This document shows positions 36,234 through 44,604 of a stretch of 64,000 nucleotides of DNA, one piece after another (position 1 is the first letter of the stretch; every line of letters begins with the position of its first letter). The notes under the pieces are model-generated. The model searched no databases, was not told where the DNA came from, and saw only the letters and a list, made by a program, of their open reading frames with translations. Origin of the DNA: Bradyrhizobium septentrionale. GTDB lineage: Bacteria > Pseudomonadota > Alphaproteobacteria > Rhizobiales > Xanthobacteraceae. The position numbers and the translations under genes were made by a program. The DNA is taken from NCBI RefSeq assembly GCF_011516645.4, contig NZ_CP088285.1, positions 3,986,501-4,050,500 on the forward strand, read 5' to 3'.

Positions 36234-37199
36234 TTAGTATCCCCGCCCGCGATCGACCAGGTTCTCCAGTTCGCCACCCGCCTCATATCGCGCGATCTGC
36301 TGCGCGACGTATTTCGAGATCTCGTCGGCGTCGGTGTCGGCGGCGTTATGCGGTGTCAGCACCACCTTGGGATGGCTCCAGAACGGGCTCGCCTCGGGCA
36401 GCGGCTCGGTCTCGTAGACGTCGAGCGAGGCTGCGCCCAGCGTGCCGTCGTCGAGCGCGCGCAAGATGTCCGCTTCGTTCTGCAGGCCGCCGCGGCCGGC
36501 ATTGATGATGACGGGCGCACCGAGCGGGCTGCCACGATTGAGCCTTGCGAACACGTCGCGGTTCAGCACATGCCTTGTGTCCGGCGTCAGCGGCAGCAGG
36601 CAGACCAGGATGTTGGTCTCGCGCAGGAATGCGTCCAGCCCGGCAGCGCCGTGGTAGCAAGCGATGCCGTCGATCCGCTTCTCGCTGCGGCTCCAGCCGA
36701 CGACCCGGAAGCCGAGCGCGCGCAGCGCATGCGCCGCGGCGGCGCCGAGCGTGCCGAGGCCCATGATGCCGACGGTGATCGCGCCCGCCGCCCATTGATA
36801 TTTCGGCGCCCAGCGTTTTTCCCGCTGCGACTCTCGCAGGTAAAGCTCCTGGCGGTGATGCATCAGCACATGCAGCACGACATATTCGGTCATGCGGTCG
36901 GTGAGATCGCCGACCGAAACCCGCACCAGCGGCACCTCGGGCAGTGAGCGGTCGGCCATCAGCGCGTCGACGCCGGCGCCGAGATTGAAGATCACGCGCA
37001 GGTTCTTGAACGCGGCGAGCTCGCCCGGCTGCGGCTTCCACACCGCGGCATAGTGCACCTCGGCCGGGTCGAGCGCGCCGTCCGGCAGCAGCACTACGCG
37101 GCGATCCGGGCAGACGGTGTCGAACCGCGCCTTCCAGCGCGCCGACGACCAGTTTTCCGAGCCGCCATTGATCAGCAGCGCGAGTACGTCCTTACCCAT
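36234..37199 (-). CDS. ghrA: D-2-hydroxyacid dehydrogenase (glyoxylate/hydroxypyruvate reductase A type)
   Basis: 321 residues. The substrate domain includes FNLGAGVDALM (about 92-102); the Rossmann motif VGIMGLGTLGAAAAHAL is near 142-158; catalytic Arg in IINAGRGGLQNE (about 230-241), Glu in DVYETEPLPEASPFW (about 261-275) and His in VLTPHNAAD (about 281-289). It reduces glyoxylate and hydroxypyruvate with NADPH by family analogy. Monocistronic, converging on the AHSA1 gene with a repeat between. Confidence 0.9.
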   Translation of the reverse strand: MGKDVLALLINGGSENWSSARWKARFDTVCPDRRVVLLPDGALDPAEVHYAAVWKPQPGELAAFKNLRVIFNLGAGVDALMADRSLPEVPLVRVSVGDLTDRMTEYVVLHVLMHHRQELYLRESQREKRWAPKYQWAAGAITVGIMGLGTLGAAAAHALRALGFRVVGWSRSEKRIDGIACYHGAAGLDAFLRETNILVCLLPLTPDTRHVLNRDVFARLNRGSPLGAPVIINAGRGGLQNEADILRALDDGTLGAASLDVYETEPLPEASPFWSHPKVVLTPHNAADTDADEISKYVAQQIARYEAGGELENLVDRGRGY

Positions 37200-37287
37200 C
37201 CAGATACCTCCAACGCCAGTGTGACTGATATCACAGAGCGGGTCCGGCCGCCCCCCAGTCTCCTGCCATCAACGCGGGAGAACTTCC

Positions 37288-37398
37288 ATGCGCAAACTGA
37301 TCCTGGTCCCGGCATTCATCGCAGCCTCCATCGCCACGTCCATGCTGGCCAGAGCCGCGGCCCTCGTGCTCGCCGCCCGCTACGGCGTCACCCGGTAA
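37288..37398 (+). CDS. Possible 36-residue exported or membrane peptide
   Basis: ATG at 37288 is preceded by GCGGGAGAACTTCC, a plausible ribosome site. The peptide is MRKLILVPAFIAASIATS followed by MLARAAALVLAARYGVTR, i.e. a basic N-terminus and a hydrophobic core like a signal or membrane segment. It lies in the gap between divergent ghrA and the DGPF gene. Only composition and ribosome site support it. Confidence 0.35.
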   Translation: MRKLILVPAFIAASIATSMLARAAALVLAARYGVTR

Positions 37399-37583
37399 TC
37401 GCAGCACGATCGTCACGGTGGTGACCTGACGCGCGTCGCCGTGCCTCGGCTTGGTCTGTCGCGGCTCGCCATGCAGCTTCGGCGAAATCCATCGCCGATA
37501 TCCGGAACCTAAATTTCTTTCGCTCCCCCTGTCGGCAGCGGGCATAGTCGTTCGTTCTTGCAATGAACGGAGATGCCTCTTCG

Positions 37584-37952
37584 ATGCTGTACGCCATCCT
37601 CTGCTATCACGACGAAGACATGGTCGGTTCCTGGAGCAAGGAGCACGACGCCTCGGTCATGCAGAAACTGTCCGCGGTGCAGGACAAGCTCGCCAAGCAG
37701 GGCCGACTCGGTCCGGTGGCCCGGCTGCTGCCGACCACCGCCGCGACCACGCTGCGCAAGGAAAACCCGCCGGTGGTGCTGGACGGCCCGTTCGCCGAAA
37801 CCAAGGAACAGCTGCTCGGCTTCTACCTGGTCGAGGGCAAGAACCTCGACGAGGTGCTCGACATCGCGCGCGACCTCGGCGAGGCCAATCCCGGTGGCAC
37901 CTATGAGATCCGCCCGGTCGGCTACTTCAATCAGGGGGGTACGAAGGCGTGA
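37584..37952 (+). CDS. DGPF/YCII-domain protein linked to ECF42 sigma factor
   Basis: 122 residues from ATG 37584 (MLYAILCYHDEDMVGSW); ACGGAGATG is correctly spaced before it, while the in-frame ATG at 37563 has no ribosome site. The DGPF signature is LDGPFAETKEQLLGFYLVEG (about 66-85). DGPF proteins are encoded next to ECF42 sigma factors; whether they are targets or partners is unresolved. The stop overlaps the sigma factor start (GTGA). Confidence 0.88.
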   Translation: MLYAILCYHDEDMVGSWSKEHDASVMQKLSAVQDKLAKQGRLGPVARLLPTTAATTLRKENPPVVLDGPFAETKEQLLGFYLVEGKNLDEVLDIARDLGEANPGGTYEIRPVGYFNQGGTKA

Positions 37953-39226
37953 GCATGAACGACACCGCCTGGATCGATGCCGCGCTAACGTCGGCGCGTC
38001 CCCAGGCGGTCGGCGCACTGCTGCGCTATTTCCGCAATCTCGATACCGCCGAGGAGGCCTTCCAGAACGCCTGCCTGCGGGCGCTGAAGAGCTGGCCGCA
38101 GAACGGCCCGCCGCGCGATCCCGCGGCGTGGCTGATCATGGTCGGCCGTAACGTCGCGATTGACGATATCAGGCGCGGCAAAAAGCAGCAGCCGCTGCCC
38201 GACGACGACCAGGCGATCTCCGACCTCGACGATGCCGAGGACGAGATCGCCGAGCGGCTCGACGGCTCGCATTACCGCGACGACATCCTGCGGCTGCTGT
38301 TCGTCTGCTGTCACAAGGACCTGCCGGCGACGCAGCAGATCGCGCTGGCGCTGCGCATCGTCTCCGGCCTGTCGGTGAAGCAGATCGCGCGCGCCTTCCT
38401 GGTCTCGGAAGCCGCGATGGAGCAGCGCATCACGCGGGCCAAGACGCGCGTCGCCGATGCCAACGTGCCGTTCGAGACTCCGGGTGCGGTCGAGCGCAGC
38501 GAGCGGCTGGTCTCGGTCGCGGCGATGATCTATTTGATCTTCAACGAGGGCTATTCGGCGAGCGGCGACACCGCCGAAATCCGCTCGCCGCTGTGCGAGG
38601 AGGCGATCCGCTTGGCCCGCCTGCTGCTGCGGCTGTTCCAGAGCGAGCCCGAGATCATGGGCCTGACGGCGCTATTGTTGTTGCAGCATGCCCGCGCCGC
38701 CGCGCGCTTCGACGCCGACGGCCAGGTGATCCTGCTCGATGACCAGGACCGCAGCCTGTGGAACCAGAAGCTGATCGCCGAGGGCCTCGCCTTGATCGAC
38801 AAGGCGATGCGTCACCGCCGCAGCGGGCCCTATCAGGTGCAGGCGGCGATCGCAGCGCTGCACGCCCGCGCCGAAAAGCCCGAGGATACCGACTGGACCC
38901 AGATCGACCTGCTCTACGGCGCGCTCGAGGTGATGCAGCCGTCGCCGGTGATCACGCTCAATCGCGCGGTTGCGGTCTCCAAGGTGAAGGGGCCGGAGGC
39001 CGCGCTCGAGATGATCGAGCCCTTGGCGCCGCGGCTGTCCAATTACTTCCATTATTTCGGCGTGCGTGGCGCCTTCCTGATGCAGCTCGGCCGCAACGAG
39101 GAGGCCCGCATCGCCTTCGACCGCGCCATCGCGCTCGCCAACACCACCGCCGAAGCCGCCCACATCCGCATGCATATCGACCGCCTGATGCGCGACAGCA
39201 AGCCGCGCAATGTGAAGGCGAAGTAA
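37949..39226 (+). CDS. ECF42-type RNA polymerase sigma factor with long C-terminal extension
   Basis: 425 residues, far longer than an ordinary ECF sigma (about 190). Region 2 includes LDTAEEAFQNACLRALKSWP and WLIMVGRNVAIDDIRRGKK (about 31-75); region 4 is ALRIVSGLSVKQIARAFLV with EAAMEQRITRAKTRVADANV (about 131-170). The rest is the helical ECF42 tail (YLIFNEGYSASGDTAEIRSP, later LYGALEVMQPSPVITLNRAV and a TPR-like end). In this group the tail takes the place of a separate anti-sigma factor. Starts with GTG inside the DGPF gene stop. Confidence 0.9.
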   Translation: MSMNDTAWIDAALTSARPQAVGALLRYFRNLDTAEEAFQNACLRALKSWPQNGPPRDPAAWLIMVGRNVAIDDIRRGKKQQPLPDDDQAISDLDDAEDEIAERLDGSHYRDDILRLLFVCCHKDLPATQQIALALRIVSGLSVKQIARAFLVSEAAMEQRITRAKTRVADANVPFETPGAVERSERLVSVAAMIYLIFNEGYSASGDTAEIRSPLCEEAIRLARLLLRLFQSEPEIMGLTALLLLQHARAAARFDADGQVILLDDQDRSLWNQKLIAEGLALIDKAMRHRRSGPYQVQAAIAALHARAEKPEDTDWTQIDLLYGALEVMQPSPVITLNRAVAVSKVKGPEAALEMIEPLAPRLSNYFHYFGVRGAFLMQLGRNEEARIAFDRAIALANTTAEAAHIRMHIDRLMRDSKPRNVKAK

Positions 39227-39425
39227 TAGTCGTCAGGCTGCCGCGCGGCTATCATGCCCGGACCTAAGGTCGTACCCACTCCTCCTCGAAAGCGATGTCT
39301 CTGCTTTCCCCTGGATTGCTGCTCGGCAGTGAAACAAACGCCAGTGGCCGTTACCTCCTTCCCTGCCGAACAGCCGCGCGGTAGTTTGCGTGAATTAAAC
39401 GCAAACGCATTGCCTGGAGAACGAA

Positions 39426-40934
39426 GTGATTGATCCCCCGCTCGATGAATCGTTGCATTCGGCACAAGGCAACCGGCGAATTAGCCGCCGCGATCTCCTG
39501 TTGAACGGCAGTTCGGCCCTGGCCTCTCTGTCACTGGCCTCAATTGCGCCCGCGAGCCTCACGTCTGCCGTCGCGCAACCGACCTCGCCGCGCCCGCACA
39601 TTGTTTACATCGTCGCGGACGATCTCGGCTGGAAGGACGTCGGATTTCATGGCTCCGATATCAAGACCCCGAATATCGACAAGCTTGCGCAGGACGGGGC
39701 GCGACTCGAACAATTCTACGTCCAGCCGATGTGCACTCCCACGCGCGCAGCATTGATGACCGGCCGTTATCCATGCCGCTATGGCCTGCAAACCCTGGTC
39801 ATTCCAACCCCCGCCAAATACGGATTGCCGACCGACGAATGGCTGCTGCCACAGGCGCTCAAGGAAGCAGGCTACAAGACCGCGATGGTGGGAAAGTGGC
39901 ACTTGGGACATGCCGACCGCAAGTTCTGGCCGCGTCAACGCGGGTTCGATTATCACTACGGATCGATGGTGGGCGAGGTCGATTATTTCACTCATTCGTC
40001 GGCAAATGTGCGCGACTGGTATCGCAACGACAAGCCGGTGAATGAGTCGGGCTACGTCACTCAATTGTGGGGTGCTGATGCTGTCGCGCAAATCAACGCC
40101 CATGATCCAAAGACACCGCTGTTTCTCTATTTGGCCTTTACCGCTCCCCATTCGCCGTACCAGGCTCCGAAAGAATACATCGACAGGTACCGGCACATCG
40201 AAGACCCGACGAGACGCACCTACGCGGCCATGATTACATGCATGGACGACGAGATCGGCAAGCTGGTTTCCGCGCTCGAACGGAAGAAGATGCGCGAGAA
40301 CACGTTGATCGTTTTCATGAGCGACAATGGTGGCAACCAGACTGCGCTCCTCGCCGGGGATGCGGACGTGTCGAAGCTGAAGCTGCCGGCCGACAACGGT
40401 CCTTATCGCGGCGGAAAAGGCATGCTGTACGAAGGCGGTACGCGCGTCGCCGCGCTTGCGAACTGGCCCGGGCAGATCAAGGCCGGCGAGGTGAGGGAAA
40501 TGATGCACGTCGTCGACATGTTCCCGACGCTCGCCGGGCTCGCCGGCGCCAACCTCGCCAAGGCAAAGCCGCTCGATGGGTTGGACGTCTGGTCCACCGT
40601 CAGCAAAGGCGCTCCCTCACCCCGGCAGGAGGTCGTCTACAACATCGAGCCGTTTCGCGGCGGTGTACGTCTAGGTGACTGGAAACTGATCTGGCGGACG
40701 GTGCTGCCTTCCTCGATTGAGCTGTACAATATCCCGCAGGACCCCTCGGAGAAAAACAACCTGGCTGACAGCAATCCTCAGAAGGTCAGGGAGCTGCAGT
40801 CCCGCGTCGAGCAACTCGCCAAAGAGAGCGCCAAATCCCTGTTTCTTGTCGACGCGTTTTCGGCGGTCAAGGGGGCGGCGCACGGACCGCCCTCGCTGCC
40901 CACCGAGAATGCCTACTTCACGCAAGGTGACTGA
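39426..40934 (+). CDS. Tat-exported sulfatase (arylsulfatase family)
   Basis: 502 residues from GTG 39426 with CTGGAGAACGAA upstream. SRRDLLLNGSSALASLSLAS is a twin-arginine signal (about 20-39). The metal-site IVYIVADDLGWKDVGFHG (about 59-76) precedes the formylglycine motif CTPTRAALMTGR (about 103-114; Cys-X-Pro-X-Arg), MVGKWHLGH and FMSDNGGN. It needs a formylglycine-generating enzyme, not in the window. Natural substrate (aryl or sugar sulfate) unknown. Sits alone and is less GC-rich than its neighbours, hinting at transfer. Confidence 0.93.
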   Translation: MIDPPLDESLHSAQGNRRISRRDLLLNGSSALASLSLASIAPASLTSAVAQPTSPRPHIVYIVADDLGWKDVGFHGSDIKTPNIDKLAQDGARLEQFYVQPMCTPTRAALMTGRYPCRYGLQTLVIPTPAKYGLPTDEWLLPQALKEAGYKTAMVGKWHLGHADRKFWPRQRGFDYHYGSMVGEVDYFTHSSANVRDWYRNDKPVNESGYVTQLWGADAVAQINAHDPKTPLFLYLAFTAPHSPYQAPKEYIDRYRHIEDPTRRTYAAMITCMDDEIGKLVSALERKKMRENTLIVFMSDNGGNQTALLAGDADVSKLKLPADNGPYRGGKGMLYEGGTRVAALANWPGQIKAGEVREMMHVVDMFPTLAGLAGANLAKAKPLDGLDVWSTVSKGAPSPRQEVVYNIEPFRGGVRLGDWKLIWRTVLPSSIELYNIPQDPSEKNNLADSNPQKVRELQSRVEQLAKESAKSLFLVDAFSAVKGAAHGPPSLPTENAYFTQGD

Positions 40935-41116
40935 GGGCAAAAGGCCACCAAGGCAAGCCGCGTTGAATTCGGCTTGATACCCGTGATCGAAGCTCCGAAA
41001 CCGAGAGTTTCGATCATGCATGACGACGACATCGAAAAATTTCACCGGGGTTGTCGGCCTCGTACCCTGCCGTTCGTCTTGATGACAGAGCATCACCAAG
41101 CGTTACGGAGCCTGTC

Positions 41117-41527
41117 ATGCCGACGATCGTCGACGCCGAAGTCTCAAAGCCCGCCCGCATCACCGGCCGCGTCATGAGCGGCGTGGTCGTCCTCTTCCTG
41201 CTGTTCGACGGCGCGATCAAGCTGGTGCCGCTGCCGGTCGTCACCGAGACCATGGACAAGATGGGTTACGGTGCGAGCGACACGCTGGCGCGCAGCCTCG
41301 GCATCATCACCATCGTCTGCACGCTGCTGTATTCGGTGCCGCCGACCTCGATCCTCGGCGCCATCCTGCTCACCGGCTATCTCGGCGGCGCGATCGCATC
41401 GCATGTGCGGATCGATAGTCCGCTGTTCACCCACACGCTGTTCGGGCTCTATCTCGGCCTGATGGCGTGGGGCGGGCTCTATCTGCGCGACGGCAATCTG
41501 CGCGCGCTGCTTCCGTTTCGCCGCTGA
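41117..41527 (+). CDS. DoxX-like membrane protein
   Basis: 136 residues from ATG 41117 with ACGGAG upstream. Four hydrophobic segments: MSGVVVLFLLFDGAIKLVPL, SLGIITIVCTLLYSVP, ILGAILLTGYLGGAIASHV and FGLYLGLMAWGGLYLRD. The family is common near AHSA1, VOC and DGPF genes, as here; function is not established. A perfect hairpin starts 2 bp after its stop. Confidence 0.85.
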   Translation: MPTIVDAEVSKPARITGRVMSGVVVLFLLFDGAIKLVPLPVVTETMDKMGYGASDTLARSLGIITIVCTLLYSVPPTSILGAILLTGYLGGAIASHVRIDSPLFTHTLFGLYLGLMAWGGLYLRDGNLRALLPFRR

Positions 41528-41528
41528 G

Positions 41529-41562
41529 CCAGAGCCTCGTTCCCATCGGAACGAGGCTCTGG
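41529..41562 (+). terminator. Hairpin after the DoxX gene, possible intrinsic terminator
   Basis: CCAGAGCCTCGTTCC-CATC-GGAACGAGGCTCTGG: perfect 15-bp stem, followed by ATTCTTGTTTT. It begins right after the stop codon and abuts the 62-bp repeat. Confidence 0.65.
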
Positions 41563-41623
41563 ATTCTTGTTTTGACGCGTTTTCGTCACGCGAACCGGTA
41601 CCCACTTCGCTCGAAAACGCTCT
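41562..41623 (-). repeat. 62-bp repeat, left inverted copy flanking the SRPBCC gene
   Basis: On the minus strand it reads AGAGCGTTTTCGAGCGAAGT, then GGGTACCGGTTCGCGTGACG, ending AACAAGAATC. It matches the copy at 42191-42252 at 59 of 62 positions, in opposite orientation. Confidence 0.9.
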
Positions 41624-41653
41624 AGCCGTTTATTCATCCACGTGGAGACTGTC

Positions 41654-42190
41654 ATGTTCGAGACCATTGCCATCATCGCCGTCATCCTTGCGCTCGCGAT
41701 TGCCGTCATCCTGATCCTCGCGGCGACCAAGCCGGGCACGCTTCGGGTGACGCGTGCGATTAGCATCGACGCGCCGGCGGAGCGGGTGTTTCCGCTGATC
41801 AACGATTTCCATCAGTGGACGGTGTGGTCGCCCTACGAGAACCGTGATCCGGACATGAAACGCATCTATAGCGGCGCCGAGCGCGGGCAGGGTGCGGTCT
41901 ATGCCTGGGACGGCAACAAGAATGTCGGCGCCGGCCGGATGGAAATCCTGCAGTCCTCCGCGGCGTCTAAGATCGTCATCAAGCTCGATTTCATCAAGCC
42001 GTTCGAGGGCCACAACACCGCGGAATTCACAATGCTGCCGCAGGGAGATGCGACCAGCGTCACATGGACCATGTATGGTCCGGCCGTCTTCATGTCGAAG
42101 GTGATGCAGGTGTTCATGAACCTGGATCGCATGATCGGCAGGGATTTCGAGATCGGTCTGGCCAATCTGAAGAAGCTGACGGAAAAATAG
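41654..42190 (+). CDS. Membrane-anchored SRPBCC (polyketide cyclase-like) protein
   Basis: 178 residues from ATG 41654 with GGAG upstream. One N-terminal membrane helix (TIAIIAVILALAIAVILILA, residues 3-22) is followed by an SRPBCC domain: AISIDAPAERVFPLINDFHQ, WSPYENRDPDMKRIYSGAER and MYGPAVFMSKVMQVFMNLDR. It would be held at the membrane with the ligand-binding domain on one face. Its stop codon is directly followed by the right copy of the flanking inverted repeat. Confidence 0.9.
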   Translation: MFETIAIIAVILALAIAVILILAATKPGTLRVTRAISIDAPAERVFPLINDFHQWTVWSPYENRDPDMKRIYSGAERGQGAVYAWDGNKNVGAGRMEILQSSAASKIVIKLDFIKPFEGHNTAEFTMLPQGDATSVTWTMYGPAVFMSKVMQVFMNLDRMIGRDFEIGLANLKKLTEK

Positions 42191-42252
42191 AGAGCGTTTT
42201 CGAGCGAAGTGGTTACCGGTTCGCGTGAAGAAAACGCGTCAAAACGAGAATC
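42191..42252 (+). repeat. 62-bp repeat, right copy flanking the SRPBCC gene
   Basis: Reads AGAGCGTTTTCGAGCGAAGT, GGTTACCGGTTCGCGTGAAG, ends AACGAGAATC; starts with the base after the SRPBCC stop codon and lies just before the ribosome site of the VOC gene. Confidence 0.9.
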
Positions 42253-42269
42253 TACTCAGGGAGCATGTC

Positions 42270-42680
42270 ATGCAGGTCAACCCCTATCTTTCCTACGACG
42301 GCAATTGCGACGCCGCGCTGAAATTCTACCAGACGGTTCTCAGCGCGCGGATCGAGGAAACCTTCCCTTACGGCGAGGGCAATGCGGAGATGCAGACGCC
42401 GCCCGGCTGGAAGGACAAGATCATGCACGCCCGCCTCACGATCGACGGCGAGATCATCATGGCCTCCGACGCCCCGCCCGGCCACTTCCAGAAGCCGCAG
42501 GGCTTCCACGTCGCGCTGCAGGTCGAGGACCCCACTGATGCCGAACGCCGCTTCAAGGCGCTGTCCGAAGGCGGCACCGTCACCCTGCCGTTCGGCAAGA
42601 CCTTCTTCTCCAACGGCTTCGGCATGTGCGTCGATCAGTTTGGCATCCCCTGGATGGTGAACTGCCCGGCGCAGATGTAG
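42270..42680 (+). CDS. VOC-superfamily protein, PhnB-like
   Basis: 136 residues from ATG 42270 with AGGGAG upstream. MQVNPYLSYDGNCDAALKFY, then GNAEMQTPPGWKDKIMHARL, IMASDAPPGHFQKPQGFHVA and GMCVDQFGIPWMVNCPAQM match the PhnB/glyoxalase-like group. Such proteins are dimeric with paired beta-alpha-beta units; most lack a defined reaction. It belongs to the DoxX-SRPBCC-VOC run. Confidence 0.9.
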   Translation: MQVNPYLSYDGNCDAALKFYQTVLSARIEETFPYGEGNAEMQTPPGWKDKIMHARLTIDGEIIMASDAPPGHFQKPQGFHVALQVEDPTDAERRFKALSEGGTVTLPFGKTFFSNGFGMCVDQFGIPWMVNCPAQM

Positions 42681-42716
42681 GCCACAGAGCCTTCAATCCC
42701 GGCGCGCGCTCTATCG

Positions 42717-42826
42717 CCTTCATCCTGAGGTGGCCGCTTCTTCAGCGGCCCTCGAAGGATCGACGGCCCGGCTGGTGGCCGTGCATCCTTCGAGGCTCGC
42801 AAGGGCTCGCACCTCAGGATGACGGG
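42717..42826. repeat. Dispersed palindromic repeat (CCTCGAAGGATG family)
   Basis: CATCCTGAGGTGGCCGCTTC and CTTCAGCGGCCCTCGAAGGA at the left, CATCCTTCGAGGCTCGC and ACCTCAGGATGACGGG at the right. Same family as 2521-2655. Confidence 0.78.
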
Positions 42827-42889
42827 TTTGAGATCGCGGAGTGGGCATGGCGCAGACGTGCCTTTGCCCACTCTACAGGCTACAAATTC

Positions 42890-43351
42890 TTATCTGCACC
42901 GCGGATAGATCGCGGCGAGCTCGCGGCCGCGCAGCAGCAGCAGGCGTGAGGTCAGGCCGCCGCGGCGCACGATCCAGCTGCGCACCGGTGCCGGATAGGC
43001 TTCCAGCACTGCGACGGATGCTTCCGGCTCCGCATAGGTCCGGCCGCGCTGGTCGATCGAGCGCGCGGCATGAAAGCCGAGCACCGCGCGGCGCGTCACG
43101 CAGATGCGGTCGCCCGGCACCATCGAGAGCACCAGCGTGCACGCCGACAGGCACGGCCCGTCGATCACCACGCGCTCGCCGGACTCGCGCACCTTGTCGA
43201 ACAGTTCGATGAACGGGCCGACCTGCCCGCCGGGGCTGGCAAGGATTCGAACGTCGGCCTGTGCGCTGGAGATGCCGGCAAAGAGCGCTCCCACCCCCAA
43301 AACCAATCCAAGGATCGTCCAGAGGATCGTCCAGATCGCCCCGATACGCAT
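42890..43351 (-). CDS. Exported ClpP-fold-like protein
   Basis: 153 residues. A membrane/signal segment covers residues 5-30 (IWTILWTILGLVLGVGALFA). After it come ADVRILASPGGQVGPFIELF, then GERVVIDGPCLSACTLVLSM (about 57-76) and RAVLGFHAARSIDQRGRTY. A Gly-x-Cys-x-Ser-Ala-Cys turn followed by a GFHA histidine resembles the serine/histidine arrangement of periplasmic ClpP-like (COG3904-type) proteins. Protease activity is an inference. Converges with nothing; neighbour cobT is on the same strand 70 bp upstream. Confidence 0.7.
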   Translation of the reverse strand: MRIGAIWTILWTILGLVLGVGALFAGISSAQADVRILASPGGQVGPFIELFDKVRESGERVVIDGPCLSACTLVLSMVPGDRICVTRRAVLGFHAARSIDQRGRTYAEPEASVAVLEAYPAPVRSWIVRRGGLTSRLLLLRGRELAAIYPRCR

Positions 43352-43421
43352 GCGGCGGTTCCTTCCGTTGGCGTCGTCCCGGCTCGTGCCTAGTTACGCT
43401 AGCGCATGCGGCGACAGTTTG

Positions 43422-44435
43422 TCAGTCCGCGCCGGAAACGCCGGCCTCGGCAAAGGTCGCCATGCCGCCGTGACAGGCGAGTGCCGCGCGCAGAAGCAGG
43501 ATCGCGACCCCCGCGCCGGACGCTTCGCCGAGCCGCATCTCGAGATCGAGCAGGGGAGCGAGCGCGAGCTCGCGCAGCAATTCGCGGTGGCCGAGTTCGG
43601 CCGACACATGCCCGGCGCGGCAATGCGCGAGGCTGTCGGGCGCAAGCCGCGCCAGCGGCAGCACCGCCGATGTCGCGACGAAGCCGTCGAGCAGCACCGG
43701 GATCGATCTTGCACGCGCCGCCAGCACGGCGCCCGCGATCGCCGCGAGCTCGCGCCCGCCGAGCGCGACTGCGACAGCCAAGGGATCGTCGAGCAGGTTG
43801 CGATGCAGTTTCAGCGCGGTGTCGATCACCGTGCGCTTGCGCAGCAGGCCGGCATCGTCGACGCCGGTGCCGCGGCCGGCCCAGCGCGCGCCGCGCCCGC
43901 CCATCAGTGCCGCGCACAGCGTCGCGGCCACAGTGGTGTTGGCGATGCCCATCTCGCCGACCACGAGCAGGTCGCATTGCTCGGGCACGGTGCGCCAGCC
44001 GGTGTCGAGCGCGACCAGGAAATCGGCGCCATCCATCGCCGTGGACATCGTGAAATCGCGGGTCGGACGCTTAAGCTCGAGCGGCTCGACGCGCAGCGTG
44101 GCGCCGGCAAGTTTTGCGATCTGGTTGATCGCCGCGCCTCCCGCGGCGAAATTCGCTACCATCTGCGCGGTGACTTCAGAGGGAAAGGCCGAAACGCCGC
44201 GCTCGGCGATGCCGTGATTGCCGGCGAACACGGCAATGGTGACCTGGTCGAGCCGGGGGATCTCGCGCCGTTGCCAGCGCGCCAGCCAGATCGCGACCTC
44301 TTCCAGCCGGCCGAGGCTTCCCGGCGGCTTGGTCAGATTCTGCTGGCGCTGGCTTGCTGCCGCAGCGCTCGCCTCGTCGCCTGGTGGCAGGTCGCGACAA
44401 AAGCTGCGGATGTCGTCTAGAGTACTGAACTGCAT
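43422..44435 (-). CDS. cobT: Nicotinate-nucleotide--dimethylbenzimidazole phosphoribosyltransferase CobT
   Basis: 337 residues from ATG 44435 (MQFSTLDDIRSFCRDLP), chosen over an ATG 27 bp upstream. It makes alpha-ribazole phosphate for the lower ligand of cobalamin. Family segments: QQNLTKPPGSLGRLEEVAIW, IAVFAGNHGIAERGVSAFPS, VGEMGIANTTVAATLCAALM and LDGFVATSAVLPLARLAPD, with the catalytic glutamate expected in the C-terminal third. Divergent from cobS-cobC, the next enzymes of the same lower-ligand assembly. No cobalamin riboswitch was recognised in the gap. Confidence 0.95.
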   Translation of the reverse strand: MQFSTLDDIRSFCRDLPPGDEASAAAASQRQQNLTKPPGSLGRLEEVAIWLARWQRREIPRLDQVTIAVFAGNHGIAERGVSAFPSEVTAQMVANFAAGGAAINQIAKLAGATLRVEPLELKRPTRDFTMSTAMDGADFLVALDTGWRTVPEQCDLLVVGEMGIANTTVAATLCAALMGGRGARWAGRGTGVDDAGLLRKRTVIDTALKLHRNLLDDPLAVAVALGGRELAAIAGAVLAARARSIPVLLDGFVATSAVLPLARLAPDSLAHCRAGHVSAELGHRELLRELALAPLLDLEMRLGEASGAGVAILLLRAALACHGGMATFAEAGVSGAD

Positions 44436-44465
44436 GCGATTCCCTCGTCGAGCGGGCCGCAAACT

Positions 44466-44567
44466 AAAGCATGATCCGGAACGCTGTGAAGCGGTTTTCC
44501 GGGAAGATTATGCTCAAACTGGACGCTGAAACGGGATGACGATCCGGCCTGATCTCATCGCGGTTTG
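44466..44567. repeat. Dispersed palindrome in the cobT-cobS gap
   Basis: AAGCATGATCCGGAACGCTG and CGGTTTTCCGGGAAGATTAT are inverted arms; a second palindrome AACGGGATGA...TCATCGCGGTTT follows (44530-44565). An ATG at 44536 inside this repeat opens the cobS frame but is not the gene start. Confidence 0.7.
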
Positions 44568-44604
44568 GAGCAATTTGAAGGCCAGGACTTTGAATACCAA
44601 GACC

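Noticed and set aside
37563..37583. ATG 37563 as the DGPF gene start
   Set aside because: No ribosome site; ATG 37584 is preceded by GGAG at proper distance and matches the family N-terminus.
43235..43260. AAGGATTCGAACG resembling a tRNA T-loop
   Set aside because: Lies inside the ClpP-like gene; no acceptor or anticodon stem around it.
44436..44604. Cobalamin riboswitch between cobT and cobS
   Set aside because: No B12-box-like sequence was seen; the gap is mostly a dispersed palindromic repeat.
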